A stretch of 64,000 nucleotides of DNA from Secundilactobacillus similis DSM 23365 = JCM 2765 (GTDB lineage: Bacteria; Bacillota; Bacilli; Lactobacillales; Lactobacillaceae), in NCBI RefSeq assembly GCF_001311075.1, contig NZ_BBAD01000003.1, positions 34,381 through 98,380 on the forward strand. Reading direction: 5' to 3'. Within the stretch, counting starts at the first letter, position 1; each line of letters opens with the position of its first letter. This document shows positions 30,467 through 39,074 of this stretch, one piece after another. The notes under the pieces were generated by a model that was given only the letters and a program-made list of their open reading frames with translations, was not told the origin of the DNA and did not search any database. The position numbers were made by a program, and so were the translations under genes.

Positions 30467-30613
30467 TTAGTCTTCATCGAGCCAAGCCTCTATCTCCTCA
30501 TTTGGATCCATTAAGGTTATGGGATTAGTACGCAGGACCATCTCCTGAATTTTAGTGGTAGCTTGCTGGACAAACTGTGATTTTAACGCTATTAAATTTT
30601 GATAGTCATCCAT
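30467..30613 (-). CDS. Small acidic hypothetical protein, 48 residues
   Basis: ATG at 30613 lies 7 bases after AAGGAG, and the frame runs 48 codons, starting MDDYQNLIALKSQF and ending EEIEAWLDED. It is amphipathic and acidic, with no recognised family. The good ribosome site and a TATAGA-like -10 upstream support it as a gene. A palindromic GTACGT-rich stretch precedes the start. Confidence 0.55.
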   Translation of the reverse strand: MDDYQNLIALKSQFVQQATTKIQEMVLRTNPITLMDPNEEIEAWLDED

Positions 30614-30781
30614 TTTGTTCACTCCTTGTACGTTATTCACTCTATATTATGTACTAAAACACGTACGTAATCAGCTAATTTAACCGTCATTATTAATCTA
30701 CACTAAATTAAAAAAGTTGTCGTCAACATCTTGAAGATGCCTAACCACAACTTTTTGGTTTATAAAGCTTAATAATTCAAT

Positions 30782-31078
30782 TTAGATGGTTCGACTGACA
30801 ACCAACACATACCGCCCAATTTCTGGAATCCCGTACAACTCAAACTGAGCCGTTTGCTGTTCCCACAAGTTTCGCAGATGGGTATCCGTCATCACAGCTT
30901 CTTGGGCTTGATCCTGACTAAAGTATTCAGCAATCTCGTCAATTTGGGCCGTTTGCTGAAGGGCATCACTTGTCTGAGACCACGTTTCAGTGGCCTTCAT
31001 GCCATACAGTCTAGGGAGTTGACGCCACGTAATCAGGTTGGTTAGGGGCAATTTAATGGTTTGAAGTTGTTTTAGCAT
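30782..31078 (-). CDS. Hypothetical protein, 98 residues
   Basis: Soluble, Gln/Thr-rich (WSQTSDALQQTAQIDEIAEYF), no signal or known motif. RBS AAAGGA precedes the ATG by 9 bases. Separated by 160 bases from another small hypothetical on the same strand. No function can be inferred. Confidence 0.55.
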   Translation of the reverse strand: MLKQLQTIKLPLTNLITWRQLPRLYGMKATETWSQTSDALQQTAQIDEIAEYFSQDQAQEAVMTDTHLRNLWEQQTAQFELYGIPEIGRYVLVVSRTI

Positions 31079-31242
31079 GGGCAGGAATCCTTTCTTTGAG
31101 CGATTAGAATCTCATTTGTTTTTGTTTAGTCATCATTATGACATGAAAATGTAATGAATTTGAGAAGGAAATCGTAATTTTTTGTAAAGAAATTTACATT
31201 TCCAAATACTAAAACGCAAACTTACCTCGTTTGTCCGAATTT

Positions 31243-31566
31243 TTAGAAGGGGAGGGTTTCAAATCGCTCAAAATCCCCCGTTACTCGTTGTAACGATTCA
31301 ACGTTGACCCTAATTTGATCAAATACCTTACCGCTAATCGGTTTAGCAATAAACTTTAAATCAGCACGTTCAACGTGAAAAACCGGTGTTAATCCAGGAA
31401 TTTTAACGGCCACCATTGTCGATAAATCATCAGTCGTAGCTGACAGTATGAGTTCTAATGGCTGATTAGGTGCCAGATACTCGTTTTTAGGCTGACCTGC
31501 ATGTTCAAAATAAAGTTTAAGCGGTTGAATCGTCTGGTAACACTGGCGTTTAATTGTTCGGGGCAT
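31243..31566 (-). CDS. Hypothetical protein, 107 residues
   Basis: Soluble, mixed alpha/beta pattern with no recognised domain. ATG at 31566 follows AAGGAGTGACCCCG; a GTG nine bases upstream is less well placed. Element B lies upstream on the same strand and ends in a terminator before this gene, so it could be a leader that stops early. Confidence 0.55.
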   Translation of the reverse strand: MPRTIKRQCYQTIQPLKLYFEHAGQPKNEYLAPNQPLELILSATTDDLSTMVAVKIPGLTPVFHVERADLKFIAKPISGKVFDQIRVNVESLQRVTGDFERFETLPF

Positions 31567-31745
31567 CGGGGTCACTCCTTAATTTTTTAGCGTCAAAAGT
31601 TTATTTTATCAGACTAGTTGGTCAGGCTCAATTAGCAGAATGCGTTTTATTAGGTCATTGGAAATGAAAAAAGCATTTTTACTTAAAATCAGAATAAACG
31701 GGTACTTAGACGCAAAACGGTTAGATTTTCTGACCGCGATAACCA

Positions 31746-31835
31746 ACGCAAAAAAAACAGCCAACCCCCGTTGGAAGGGTTAGCTGAAAACCGCTGTAGG
31801 TTTAATGTAATGATCATTACATATATAGTGTAACA
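31746..31835 (-). ncRNA. Candidate small RNA element B, minus strand
   Basis: Shares with element A the palindrome TGTAATGATCATTACA (31807-31822) and the terminator loop TTCCAACG. The terminator is AGCTAACCC-loop-GGGTTGGCT plus eight T (31750-31785). A TACACTATAT sequence just upstream may be the -10. On the opposite strand a short open frame preceded by GGGGGAGG ends in VIFVDMHR at 31900, directly followed by a hairpin. The arrangement recalls type I toxin/antisense RNA pairs, but no complete toxin gene is seen. Confidence 0.42.
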
Positions 31836-31889
31836 CGAATCCTAACGGGGGAGGTGGCATCTGCGTTGGTCATTTTTGTCGATATGCAC

Positions 31890-31921
31890 AGATAAAAATT
31901 AAATGACAATCATTTTTATCT
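31890..31921. terminator. Terminator at end of nhaC
   Basis: AGATAAAAAT pairs perfectly with ATTTTTATCT and overlaps the nhaC stop region. Confidence 0.7.
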
Positions 31922-33238
31922 AATATTGCGTTTTTGTACAATCGTGCGTTGCTTGGAACGTAATAATTGCCAGCACCCGTAAAAGATTGGGACTAAGTAC
32001 AGATAAAATGCGTAGGGGAGGTACCCCGTAAAACTCGTCCCCAGAATGGCAATGGGGACAAATACCGCAATATTCCACGGAATTACAGGAGCGAGTAACA
32101 CGGCAGTATTTTCCAATCCCATCGCTAATTCATCACGTTGATCAGGATAATTGCGTTTTACCAGCGTGTTCGTCATGATGATTGCCACTGACTGGTTGCA
32201 GCCAATTCCCGCAGTTACCAAACTCGCAAACACGGTGATGCCAAAGCGTTTCGCAGGTGAGCCTTCCGGATGCGCCAGTCGGGTCTGAAGTTGTTTGAAA
32301 CTATCGAGGTGGTCGAAAATACCCGCAATCGCACACGAGAGAAACACCACGCTAAGCGGATTGACCATTGAGATCATGCCACCACCCTGAATCAGTTGGT
32401 GCGGTCCCGGATTGAATCCCAGAAGCAGTGACGTAAGCAGGGTGATCAATGCCGTGTGCTGACTAAAGACCCCAATTAAAAGGGCACTCACGATGCTGAC
32501 CAGAATAGATTCGCTGATTGGCCGGCGGAAAACGGATAAAATCAAGATAATCGCTGCCGGTACCAGCATTAGCCACGAGATGTGGAAGCTAGCACGTAAC
32601 GTAGTCAGCAGTGACCGATTCAGGTGATTGAGCGGATGCAGGTTACCAAGGATAAAGTAACCACCAACACTTACCAACAGCGCGACCCACGACGTTTTAA
32701 ACATGTTTTTAATGTTGCGAAATAGGTTGGTCATCGATAACGTGGCAACCAAACTTGCACTGGACGACAGTGGCGAACAGCGATCACCAAAGTAGATACC
32801 CGCAATAATCGCGCCGGCAACCATATCCAAATTAATGGCCCCACTCTTCGCAATCAGCATCAACGGCAAGCCCACCACGCTGACGGTTCCAAACGAGGTC
32901 CCAATCACAAACGAAACCGCCGCACAGACTAGGAACACGATTGGAATAAAGTAGTGCGGGTTGATCAATAAACACGCATCATACACGATGGTCGCAATCG
33001 TACCAGAGGCCATCCAAATGCCAATTGTCGCCCCAATCAACAACAGGGTCTTGATGACGCCCCAAGACGTCTTGGCACCTCGCCATGAAAATTGCAGAAT
33101 CTGCCGCCAAGTTAATTCACGGCGCGCAATCAAACTAAAAATTAACCAACAGCCCAGTAACGCGTAGCCCAACGGAATTTGATGTAAGACACAACCAATT
33201 AAGATGCCAAATGCAACGATGGTCCCTACAAGTAACAT
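31916..33238 (-). CDS. NhaC-family Na+/H+ antiporter
   Basis: About 440 residues and roughly 11-12 membrane helices. The NhaC signature GIYFGDRCSPLSSSA is in the first half, with GTSFGTVSVVGLPLM before it and GIGCNQSVAIIMTNTL in the second half. It exchanges cytoplasmic Na+ or an organic anion for protons; some relatives swap malate and lactate, so the substrate is not certain. ATG at 33238 after GGAAGTGGGTTT is preferred to GTG at 33256. It stands alone. Confidence 0.87.
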   Translation of the reverse strand: MLLVGTIVAFGILIGCVLHQIPLGYALLGCWLIFSLIARRELTWRQILQFSWRGAKTSWGVIKTLLLIGATIGIWMASGTIATIVYDACLLINPHYFIPIVFLVCAAVSFVIGTSFGTVSVVGLPLMLIAKSGAINLDMVAGAIIAGIYFGDRCSPLSSSASLVATLSMTNLFRNIKNMFKTSWVALLVSVGGYFILGNLHPLNHLNRSLLTTLRASFHISWLMLVPAAIILILSVFRRPISESILVSIVSALLIGVFSQHTALITLLTSLLLGFNPGPHQLIQGGGMISMVNPLSVVFLSCAIAGIFDHLDSFKQLQTRLAHPEGSPAKRFGITVFASLVTAGIGCNQSVAIIMTNTLVKRNYPDQRDELAMGLENTAVLLAPVIPWNIAVFVPIAILGTSFTGYLPYAFYLYLVPIFYGCWQLLRSKQRTIVQKRNIR

Positions 33239-33311
33239 AAACCCACTTCCATTCACAACAATTCAATCAGTCACTATTGTACCGAATTTTCAGAAAAGTG
33301 GCGCATTTAAT

Positions 33312-34501
33312 TCAATTGGCTGCATTTTGCGCTGGTAACCGGTGGGTAAGGGTGAAGCCGATGAAAATGACGATTGCTGAAATCAACATCAAAACAAGTA
33401 GCACAATGTTCCAGCTTTGCGTTTGCGTCTTTAACTGCCCCAGCAAACTTGGTCCAATGCTTGCCAATAGATACCCAATCGATTGCACAACCCCGCCGAT
33501 GATGCCAGCGTTCACGGCCGTTTGGGCCACCAACGTCACCAGACTTAACGCTAGCGAGAAAATTGCGGTCGTTGTGATGCCCAGAATAACCGTTGCCAGC
33601 TCTAAGATAATCACTGACTGGCCACCAACGAGAAGGCCGCCAATTCCCAATACATAACCCATTAAGAGCATGGCCATCACGCGCATCAAGCTTCGCCGAT
33701 CCTGCCGAAGTTGAGGCAACAAGTACGCTGCCGGCACGCCAATCAACTGAAACAGGCCTTGGCTAATACCAGCAGTGGTTGGCGTTAACTGATGCGCCGT
33801 CAAAATGCTGGGTAACCAAGCCGAAACCGTGTAGAACACCAACGATTGACCACCAAAGAAGAGCGCTAGTAACCAGACGGCTGGTTGTTTTAAGAGTTGC
33901 CAATCAAAGGTCGCCTTCGACTGGTGAACTGAATGACTAGTGCCTGATTGCTTAGGTGTTAACCACCAACTCACTAACCCGAGCACCGCTGGAACTGATA
34001 ACCACTGCATCGTGACTTGCCAGTCCCACAAGGTTGCAGCGGGAACGACCAGCATGCTGGCAATGGCAGCACAAACGTTAAAAGTCGACGTGTAAAAGCC
34101 ATTGAGCCGTCCGGTTTCCTGCGGTCGATTTTCCAAAATAATTACCGGTAGCAACACATTTAACGCAGTGATCGATAAACCAACGAACGCCGTCCCAATC
34201 AATAGTAGCGGTTGATTAAGTACCCGCACCCAATTAGCAACGGCTAACACCGCTAAACTAATGGCGACTAACCGACTGGCCCCAATTCGGGGAACCAGCA
34301 CGCCAATCAACGCCGAAAACCCACCAAAGCAAAGTAACGGAATCGTGGTCAACAAGCCAATCGTGGTCGAACTGATCCCAGCGCCCAGTAATTTAGTCGT
34401 GAGGGGCGGTACACTAATGATCGCCATCCGCAGATTCATCGCGATCAAGACTATGGCTACCGAAAAAGGCACCATTTTTTAATTTCAAGCTTTTGCATCA
34501 T
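33312..34501 (-). CDS. MFS transporter, CynX/NimT type (frame broken at N-terminus)
   Basis: About 396 residues, twelve helices. NLRMAIISVPPLT at the first helix is typical of the CynX/NimT cyanate/nitroimidazole group of MFS carriers. The apparent start at 34475 lacks a ribosome site. Twenty-six bases upstream, ATG at 34501 follows AAAGGATTT and reads MMQKLEIKKW, then loses frame at 34472 where one C (+ strand CC for CCC) is missing; adding it joins it to VPFSVAIV. Function is probably export of a small anion or drug. A hairpin leader (element D) lies upstream on the same strand. Confidence 0.82.
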
Positions 34502-34544
34502 TCATAAATCCTTTCCCGGCAATCACTTAACGCCTAGAAAACAC

Positions 34545-34642
34545 AAAAAAGGGGACACTCAACCAGGCGTTCTCGCCTAGTGGTGTCCCCGCTAGTAACA
34601 TGACCCCGGCGCTAGTGGCCGTGGCTATCAGATACGTTAGGG
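34545..34642 (-). ncRNA. Candidate leader/attenuator or small RNA element D
   Basis: On the minus strand ACAGTAT is followed by CCCTAACGTATCTGATAG. A GC-rich region comes next, then a terminator GGGGACAC...GTGTCCCC with TTTTTTTG (34545-34590). It lies 44 bases before the corrected start of the MFS gene, so it may be a 5' leader with premature termination, or a separate small RNA. No riboswitch consensus was recognised. Confidence 0.45.
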
Positions 34643-34711
34643 ATACTGTATCAGAAATGACCATGGGGTGCAAGTATTACTCGCAAACCATCGCTAACCA
34701 TTTGGCAACCA

Positions 34712-35077
34712 TTAACATTGTATCTTCACTGTCAGGTGATTGGTGACTGACAGCATAAATTGATCGGCGCTATTAACGACCCGGTCATCCTTCACTTGGT
34801 GACCATTAATCATCAAAAAATACAGTGCAGACTGAATTGCAGTTCTTTTATTACCATCAATAAAAACGTGTTTTTTCGTAATCTTTTGTAAGATAAACGC
34901 CGCTTTTAACCAGATAGTCGGATAAAGTTCATGACCAAAAACGACTTGCTGTGGTTGGTTTACGATCACTTGTAGTGCCGCTTTCGATTGGACACCAAAA
35001 GTGATACCACCGACTTGTTGAACGGCATACTTGTTAATTTCGATAAGCTCAGCCTGGGTTAAATATCTGATTGTCAT
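34712..35077 (-). CDS. doc: Doc/Fic-fold toxin
   Basis: 121 residues. The Doc-type Fic motif HVFIDGNKRTA is at about residues 70-80 (canonical HxFx(N/D)GNKR). Doc phosphorylates and inactivates EF-Tu, stopping translation. The start overlaps the antitoxin stop by 4 bases, typical of coupled TA pairs. All catalytic residues of the motif are present, so it is probably active when free. Confidence 0.88.
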   Translation of the reverse strand: MTIRYLTQAELIEINKYAVQQVGGITFGVQSKAALQVIVNQPQQVVFGHELYPTIWLKAAFILQKITKKHVFIDGNKRTAIQSALYFLMINGHQVKDDRVVNSADQFMLSVTNHLTVKIQC

Positions 35078-35295
35078 TGATCTTTTAGCTTCTCCATCAG
35101 TGGCTGGAATCGATCCATAAACTCGTGAATATTTTCAACATCCGTCGGTTCAAGTGTCTCTGAAGCCACTCGTTTATAGATCAAATTGCCATGATCATCA
35201 ATACTTGGCTCGAAATCAATGCCAACGGGTAGTTTAAAACCGTCAGGAACGGTTAACACGATTGAATTACCAACTTTTCGACTTTTGATTGTCAT
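35074..35295 (-). CDS. AbrB/MazE-type antitoxin for Doc
   Basis: 73 residues. The N-terminal SRKVGNSIVLTVPDGF is an AbrB/MazE swapped-hairpin DNA-binding domain, followed by a short acidic C-terminal helix (ENIHEFMDRFQPLMEKL) that would bind the toxin. RBS GGAGGCGGTACG. It is the first gene of the pair and probably autoregulates through the palindrome upstream. The usual Doc partner is Phd; an AbrB-type partner is also known in Firmicutes. Confidence 0.85.
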   Translation of the reverse strand: MTIKSRKVGNSIVLTVPDGFKLPVGIDFEPSIDDHGNLIYKRVASETLEPTDVENIHEFMDRFQPLMEKLKDQ

Positions 35296-35316
35296 CGTAC
35301 CGCCTCCAAATTTTTT

Positions 35317-35336
35317 GGTATATCTAGAGTATATAC
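35317..35336 (-). promoter_or_regulatory. Palindromic operator of doc TA unit
   Basis: GGTATATCTAGAGTATATAC is an imperfect inverted repeat (GTATAT/ATATAC) 22 bases upstream of the antitoxin start, suited to autorepression by the antitoxin. Confidence 0.55.
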
Positions 35337-35481
35337 AAGTAACGCTGTAATCACAACTAATTAGTTACCATAATACGAAATAAACTAGTCCATTTCATTG
35401 TCAAAATCCACATTTCCCTCTATACACCACCCCAATTTTGCGCTACCGTAAAAGCATGCTTAATTTGGGGGACGATTCACT

Positions 35482-36942
35482 ATGACTTGGACACTTGTTA
35501 ACACGATCATCACCGTCATTTTCGTTTTAAACGTGATTGCGGCGGTGATCACCGTTTTTCGGGAAAAACGCGACATCGCAGCAACTTGGGCGTGGTTGCT
35601 GGTTTTAAACTTACTGCCGATCATTGGGTTTTTACTCTACGCCTTTTTCGGTCGAAAGCTCACACACCGGCAATTACGAAAGATTCAGGTTCAGCCAAAT
35701 GCTGAGCTAACTGAGACCCTAGCCCGGCAACAGGAACTATTGCCACCGGCAACGGCCGATGATACCCACCGTGAAGCATCGGTCAAAAACATGATCAACC
35801 TGTTTCAAAACATTGACCATGCATTTGTGACCACCAATAACCAATCTGAGCTCTTTACGGATGGGCAAAAACTATTCGCCGACATCCGGCAAGAGATCCG
35901 GCAGGCGCAACACAACGTTTACGTTGAATTTTATACGTTTTATGCTGATGAACTCGGTCGTGAAATGCTGGCGCCGCTGATTGAAAAGGCGCGCGAGGGT
36001 GTTGAAGTACGGGTACTGTACGATTCATGGGGCTCCATGGGCACCAAGCGCGACTTTTTCGAACCGTTACGAGAAGCTGGCGGACTGGCTGAACCCTTCT
36101 TGGGCATTCACTCTAACTGGCTAGATTTTCGACTCAACTTCCGAAATCACCGTAAAATCGTGGCAATCGATGGCTGGACCGGCTACATTGGTGGCTTCAA
36201 CATTGGTGATCAGTACGTTGGCCGGGATAAAAAATTCGGCTACTGGCGCGATACGCATTTAAAAGTCGAAGGTGACGGCGTTTTGGCGCTACAACAACAG
36301 TTCATCCGTGATTGGGACGCGACCACTACCGATCCAAAGCTCAAGATGGACATTAACCAAACCCACTTTCCTAAGGGCAACAACGGGTTAGGGAAAACCA
36401 TGATGCAGGTGGTTGCCAGTGGGCCTGATGACGATTTGGAACAGGTTAAACTCGGTTACTTGCGGATGATCAATAGCGCCCGGCAACGATTGTATATTCA
36501 AACACCGTACCTGATTCCAGATGATAGTGTGCTTAACGCACTGCGCAGTGCCATTCACTCCGGTGTCGATGTGCGCATCATGGTACCACACATGCCAGAC
36601 CACGCCTTCGTCTACCGAGCAACGCAGTACTATGCGCGCTTATTAGCGGAAGATGGGGCGAAGATCTACTTCTACCAAAACGGCTTTTTGCACGCCAAAA
36701 CAATGGTGATCGATGATGCGATTTCCAGTGTCGGCTCAGCCAACATGGATTTCCGTAGTTTCAAGCTAAATTTCGAAGCCAACGCGTTCGTTTACGACTT
36801 CAAAGTTGCGTCACAGTTACGCACGATTTTTGAAGCCGATATCGAAAAGAGTACCTTAGTGGCGCCGCAGGACTTTCGTGAGATGTCACGGTGGTTACGG
36901 TTTAAACAGGCGTTTTCGAGATTGTTGTCGCCGATTTTGTAG
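35482..36942 (+). CDS. cls: Cardiolipin synthase
   Basis: 486 residues. Two N-terminal membrane helices, then two PLD catalytic motifs: HRKIVAIDGWTGYIGGFN at about residue 221 and HAKTMVIDDAISSVGSAN at about 402 (both HxKx4D). It joins two phosphatidylglycerol molecules into cardiolipin and glycerol at the membrane. RBS GGGGGACGATTCACT. Single-gene unit with its own terminator. Confidence 0.95.
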   Translation: MTWTLVNTIITVIFVLNVIAAVITVFREKRDIAATWAWLLVLNLLPIIGFLLYAFFGRKLTHRQLRKIQVQPNAELTETLARQQELLPPATADDTHREASVKNMINLFQNIDHAFVTTNNQSELFTDGQKLFADIRQEIRQAQHNVYVEFYTFYADELGREMLAPLIEKAREGVEVRVLYDSWGSMGTKRDFFEPLREAGGLAEPFLGIHSNWLDFRLNFRNHRKIVAIDGWTGYIGGFNIGDQYVGRDKKFGYWRDTHLKVEGDGVLALQQQFIRDWDATTTDPKLKMDINQTHFPKGNNGLGKTMMQVVASGPDDDLEQVKLGYLRMINSARQRLYIQTPYLIPDDSVLNALRSAIHSGVDVRIMVPHMPDHAFVYRATQYYARLLAEDGAKIYFYQNGFLHAKTMVIDDAISSVGSANMDFRSFKLNFEANAFVYDFKVASQLRTIFEADIEKSTLVAPQDFREMSRWLRFKQAFSRLLSPIL

Positions 36943-36973
36943 GGACCGAATTAGAAAGCATCACCTTAATCAT

Positions 36974-37028
36974 AAAAAGTGTGCCTCTCACAGCGCTCAA
37001 TTTGAGTTTTGTGAGGGGCACGCTTTTT
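36974..37028 (+). terminator. Terminator after cls
   Basis: AAAAAGTGTGCCTCTCACA pairs with TGTGAGGGGCACGCTTTTT. Confidence 0.9.
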
Positions 37029-37107
37029 ATAAATGACTTATTTTAGGTGTATATTCCTATACTATAAATAGCATTTTTACATAATTGTTCTTAATTTAGT
37101 GTGATTA

Positions 37108-37136
37108 TTAACGAATTGCTAAAAAAGAAGTATACT
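37108..37136 (+). promoter_or_regulatory. Promoter of phosphoribosyltransferase gene
   Basis: TTAACG and TATACT are spaced 17 bases, 58 bases before the start codon. AATAACGAAC follows at 37144-37153, which resembles part of a PurBox, but no second box at the right distance was found. Confidence 0.6.
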
Positions 37137-37193
37137 CAGAAGTAAATAACGAACTTTTGATCAATCAAAGCTCATTCTATAAAGGAGTTCAAC

Positions 37194-37754
37194 ATGACCC
37201 AAACCTATCAACTCAACCTCGGTCCCATCACCCGAAACTTACCCCTGATCCAACTGACACCCAATTTAACCATTGCGTCATTCGTCCTACTTGGTGACGC
37301 GGAGCTAACGCACTATGCAGCAACCCAATTAGCTAAGAAACTGGCCAACGTATCATTTGACTACTTCGTTACTATGGAAAGTAAGGGGATTCCGCTAGCT
37401 CAAGAACTGAGTTGGTTAACGCATCATAACCGCTATATCGTACTACGTAAGTCGGTTAAAGATTACATGCAACAACCAATTGAACGACCAGTTGAGGCAA
37501 TCACAACGAGTACGCCGCAAAAATTGGTATTAGACGGAGCGGATGCGCAATTGATCAAGGGAAAACGGGTCATCATCGTTGACGATGTCATCAGCTCTGG
37601 TGGGTCTGTCGAGACGGCTAAACAATTAGTAGTATCCGCCGGGGCAACGGTAATTCGACAATTGGCGATTTTGGCAGAAGGTGAGGCGGCTGAGCGAGAA
37701 GATATTGATTATTTGCAGCAGTTGCCTTTATTTAAAGGGAATAACGTCATCTAA
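37194..37754 (+). CDS. Purine-type phosphoribosyltransferase
   Basis: 186 residues of the type I PRTase fold. The PRPP loop VIIVDDVISSGGSV is at about residues 124-137 and the first hood strand includes DYFVTMESKGIPLAQEL. It resembles adenine/xanthine phosphoribosyltransferases in size and in the ESKGIPLA motif (compare EARGF in Apt), so it probably salvages a purine base with PRPP. The exact base is not certain. RBS AAAGGAG. Single gene. Confidence 0.8.
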   Translation: MTQTYQLNLGPITRNLPLIQLTPNLTIASFVLLGDAELTHYAATQLAKKLANVSFDYFVTMESKGIPLAQELSWLTHHNRYIVLRKSVKDYMQQPIERPVEAITTSTPQKLVLDGADAQLIKGKRVIIVDDVISSGGSVETAKQLVVSAGATVIRQLAILAEGEAAEREDIDYLQQLPLFKGNNVI

Positions 37755-37781
37755 AAAATGGTGGTTAGGTATTCCTTACTA

Positions 37782-38357
37782 TCAAATATCATTCGTAATT
37801 GCCTTAGTTAACGCTTCCACCATCATCTTTAAATTATCCGCAACCGCAGCCTGCATATAGCTATCATAGGCGGGACTACTTTTTTTCAAATGCAGTGTAA
37901 TCCCATTTTGTTCAGCAATCAGCGTAATAAAAAGTCGCTGTGTCCGACCATTTCCCTCGCGGAACGGATGAAACATCTTAATATCCAGTAATAGCTGCGC
38001 TAAATCATATAATTGCGTTTCTGTTGAATGATATGATTGACGGTTAAAGTGGCTAATTTGGGTGTTCAAGTCTTCAATTGCATACTTAAACCGAGATACC
38101 GGGAAAAATTCGGTACTATATTTATGGAAATTACCAGTTCTAAACTCACCCGCCCAAGAATAGATATCCCCAAACAATTTATAGTGGATCACCTTGAGCG
38201 ACTCAATATCTTTAATGGTGATGGGGTGGTCAATTATCTCTTGATATCTAACCTGGGAAATTCTGGATTCAGCTATAAATAAGCGATGTGCATTCGTAAT
38301 GTTTAGCTTATTAATTAACGTACCGTTACCCTGAAGTGTATCCGTTATCCAACTCAT
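37782..38357 (-). CDS. fic: Fic-domain toxin (AMPylase)
   Basis: 191 residues. The full Fic motif HPFREGNGRTQR is at about residues 130-141, preceded by the Fic helical core with YSWAGEFR and the target-dock region. Fic enzymes transfer AMP to target proteins. The start ATG overlaps the stop of the upstream HTH gene, marking a toxin-antitoxin unit. An inhibitory (S/T)xxxE(G/N) motif is not evident in this protein, so inhibition would have to come from the partner. Confidence 0.88.
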   Translation of the reverse strand: MSWITDTLQGNGTLINKLNITNAHRLFIAESRISQVRYQEIIDHPITIKDIESLKVIHYKLFGDIYSWAGEFRTGNFHKYSTEFFPVSRFKYAIEDLNTQISHFNRQSYHSTETQLYDLAQLLLDIKMFHPFREGNGRTQRLFITLIAEQNGITLHLKKSSPAYDSYMQAAVADNLKMMVEALTKAITNDI

Positions 38358-38817
38358 CAGGATTCCTTAAATTCGGCAATAATATTAGCGACAACTTCAT
38401 CTGCTGACATGCCTTGTTCTAAATGCTGGTAGCGTCTTCAACATCTTTTTTAGTAGGTTGATAGCCTTCGTAGATGCTGTTAATAATACTGTCACGAGTG
38501 TTCCAAAAATTTTTTTTCGTGCTAAACTGAATCCCCATAATCGTTAGGGTGCTTAAATCAGTTTGGTTTAAAAAGTCACTTTCAACTTGTGACGGGCCTT
38601 TATCATAATCGGCCAAATAAGCGTCATTTACGACATCCAAAGAAATCTGATTTAATTTTAAAATTTTAGCAATGACTTTAAAGCTAGAATTACCAATCGG
38701 GCGATCAAGGGCACCCACGATTGTCGTTCTAGGTAACTTCGTTTTTTGAGCTAACTGAGTTGCACTTTGATCGACAACCCCCTGTTGATTCAACACTTGT
38801 TTTAACGTCATTTCCAT
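38357..38817 (-). CDS. HTH antitoxin partner of Fic (frame broken once)
   Basis: About 153 residues. N-terminal helix-turn-helix of the XRE type (SATQLAQKTKLPRTTIVGAL). A middle region follows, and a short C-terminal tail that appears only after the frame break is repaired: at 38428 CCAGC should be CCCAGC, giving HLEQGMSADEVVANIIAEF. That tail resembles the VbhA-like Fic antitoxin helices and ends exactly at the Fic start. ATG at 38817 follows GAGGTGATTGAC. It is probably an autorepressor and inhibitor. Confidence 0.78.
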
Positions 38818-39022
38818 GTCAATCACCTCAATCAATATTATCCCATCGTGTCGTTATACGGTCAATAATAACGTTTTAACATCATTAATTCAGCCAATTA
38901 GAGTAACTAACGTTTATGCAAATTAATTCGCAATAAGTATATTAATTCAAATCAGTCTCGCTTTATACGGGGGTAATACAAACTTAAACGAGTCGGATTA
39001 AATATTCTTACATTTAAAACCT

Positions 39023-39072
39023 AAAAATAAGTCGAATCACCATTCACTTATGCGTGGTTCGACCTATTTTTA
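39023..39072. terminator. Terminator after azlD
   Basis: AAAAATAAGTCGAATCAC pairs with GTGGTTCGACCTATTTTT just beyond the azlD stop. Confidence 0.85.
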
Positions 39073-39074
39073 AC

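Noticed and set aside
31851..31901. Complete holin-like type I toxin gene opposite element B
   Set aside because: The frame before VIFVDMHR has no start codon at a proper distance from GGGGGAGG and is too short for a membrane-spanning toxin.
37144..37153. PurR box before the phosphoribosyltransferase gene
   Set aside because: AATAACGAAC is a single partial box without a partner at the required spacing.
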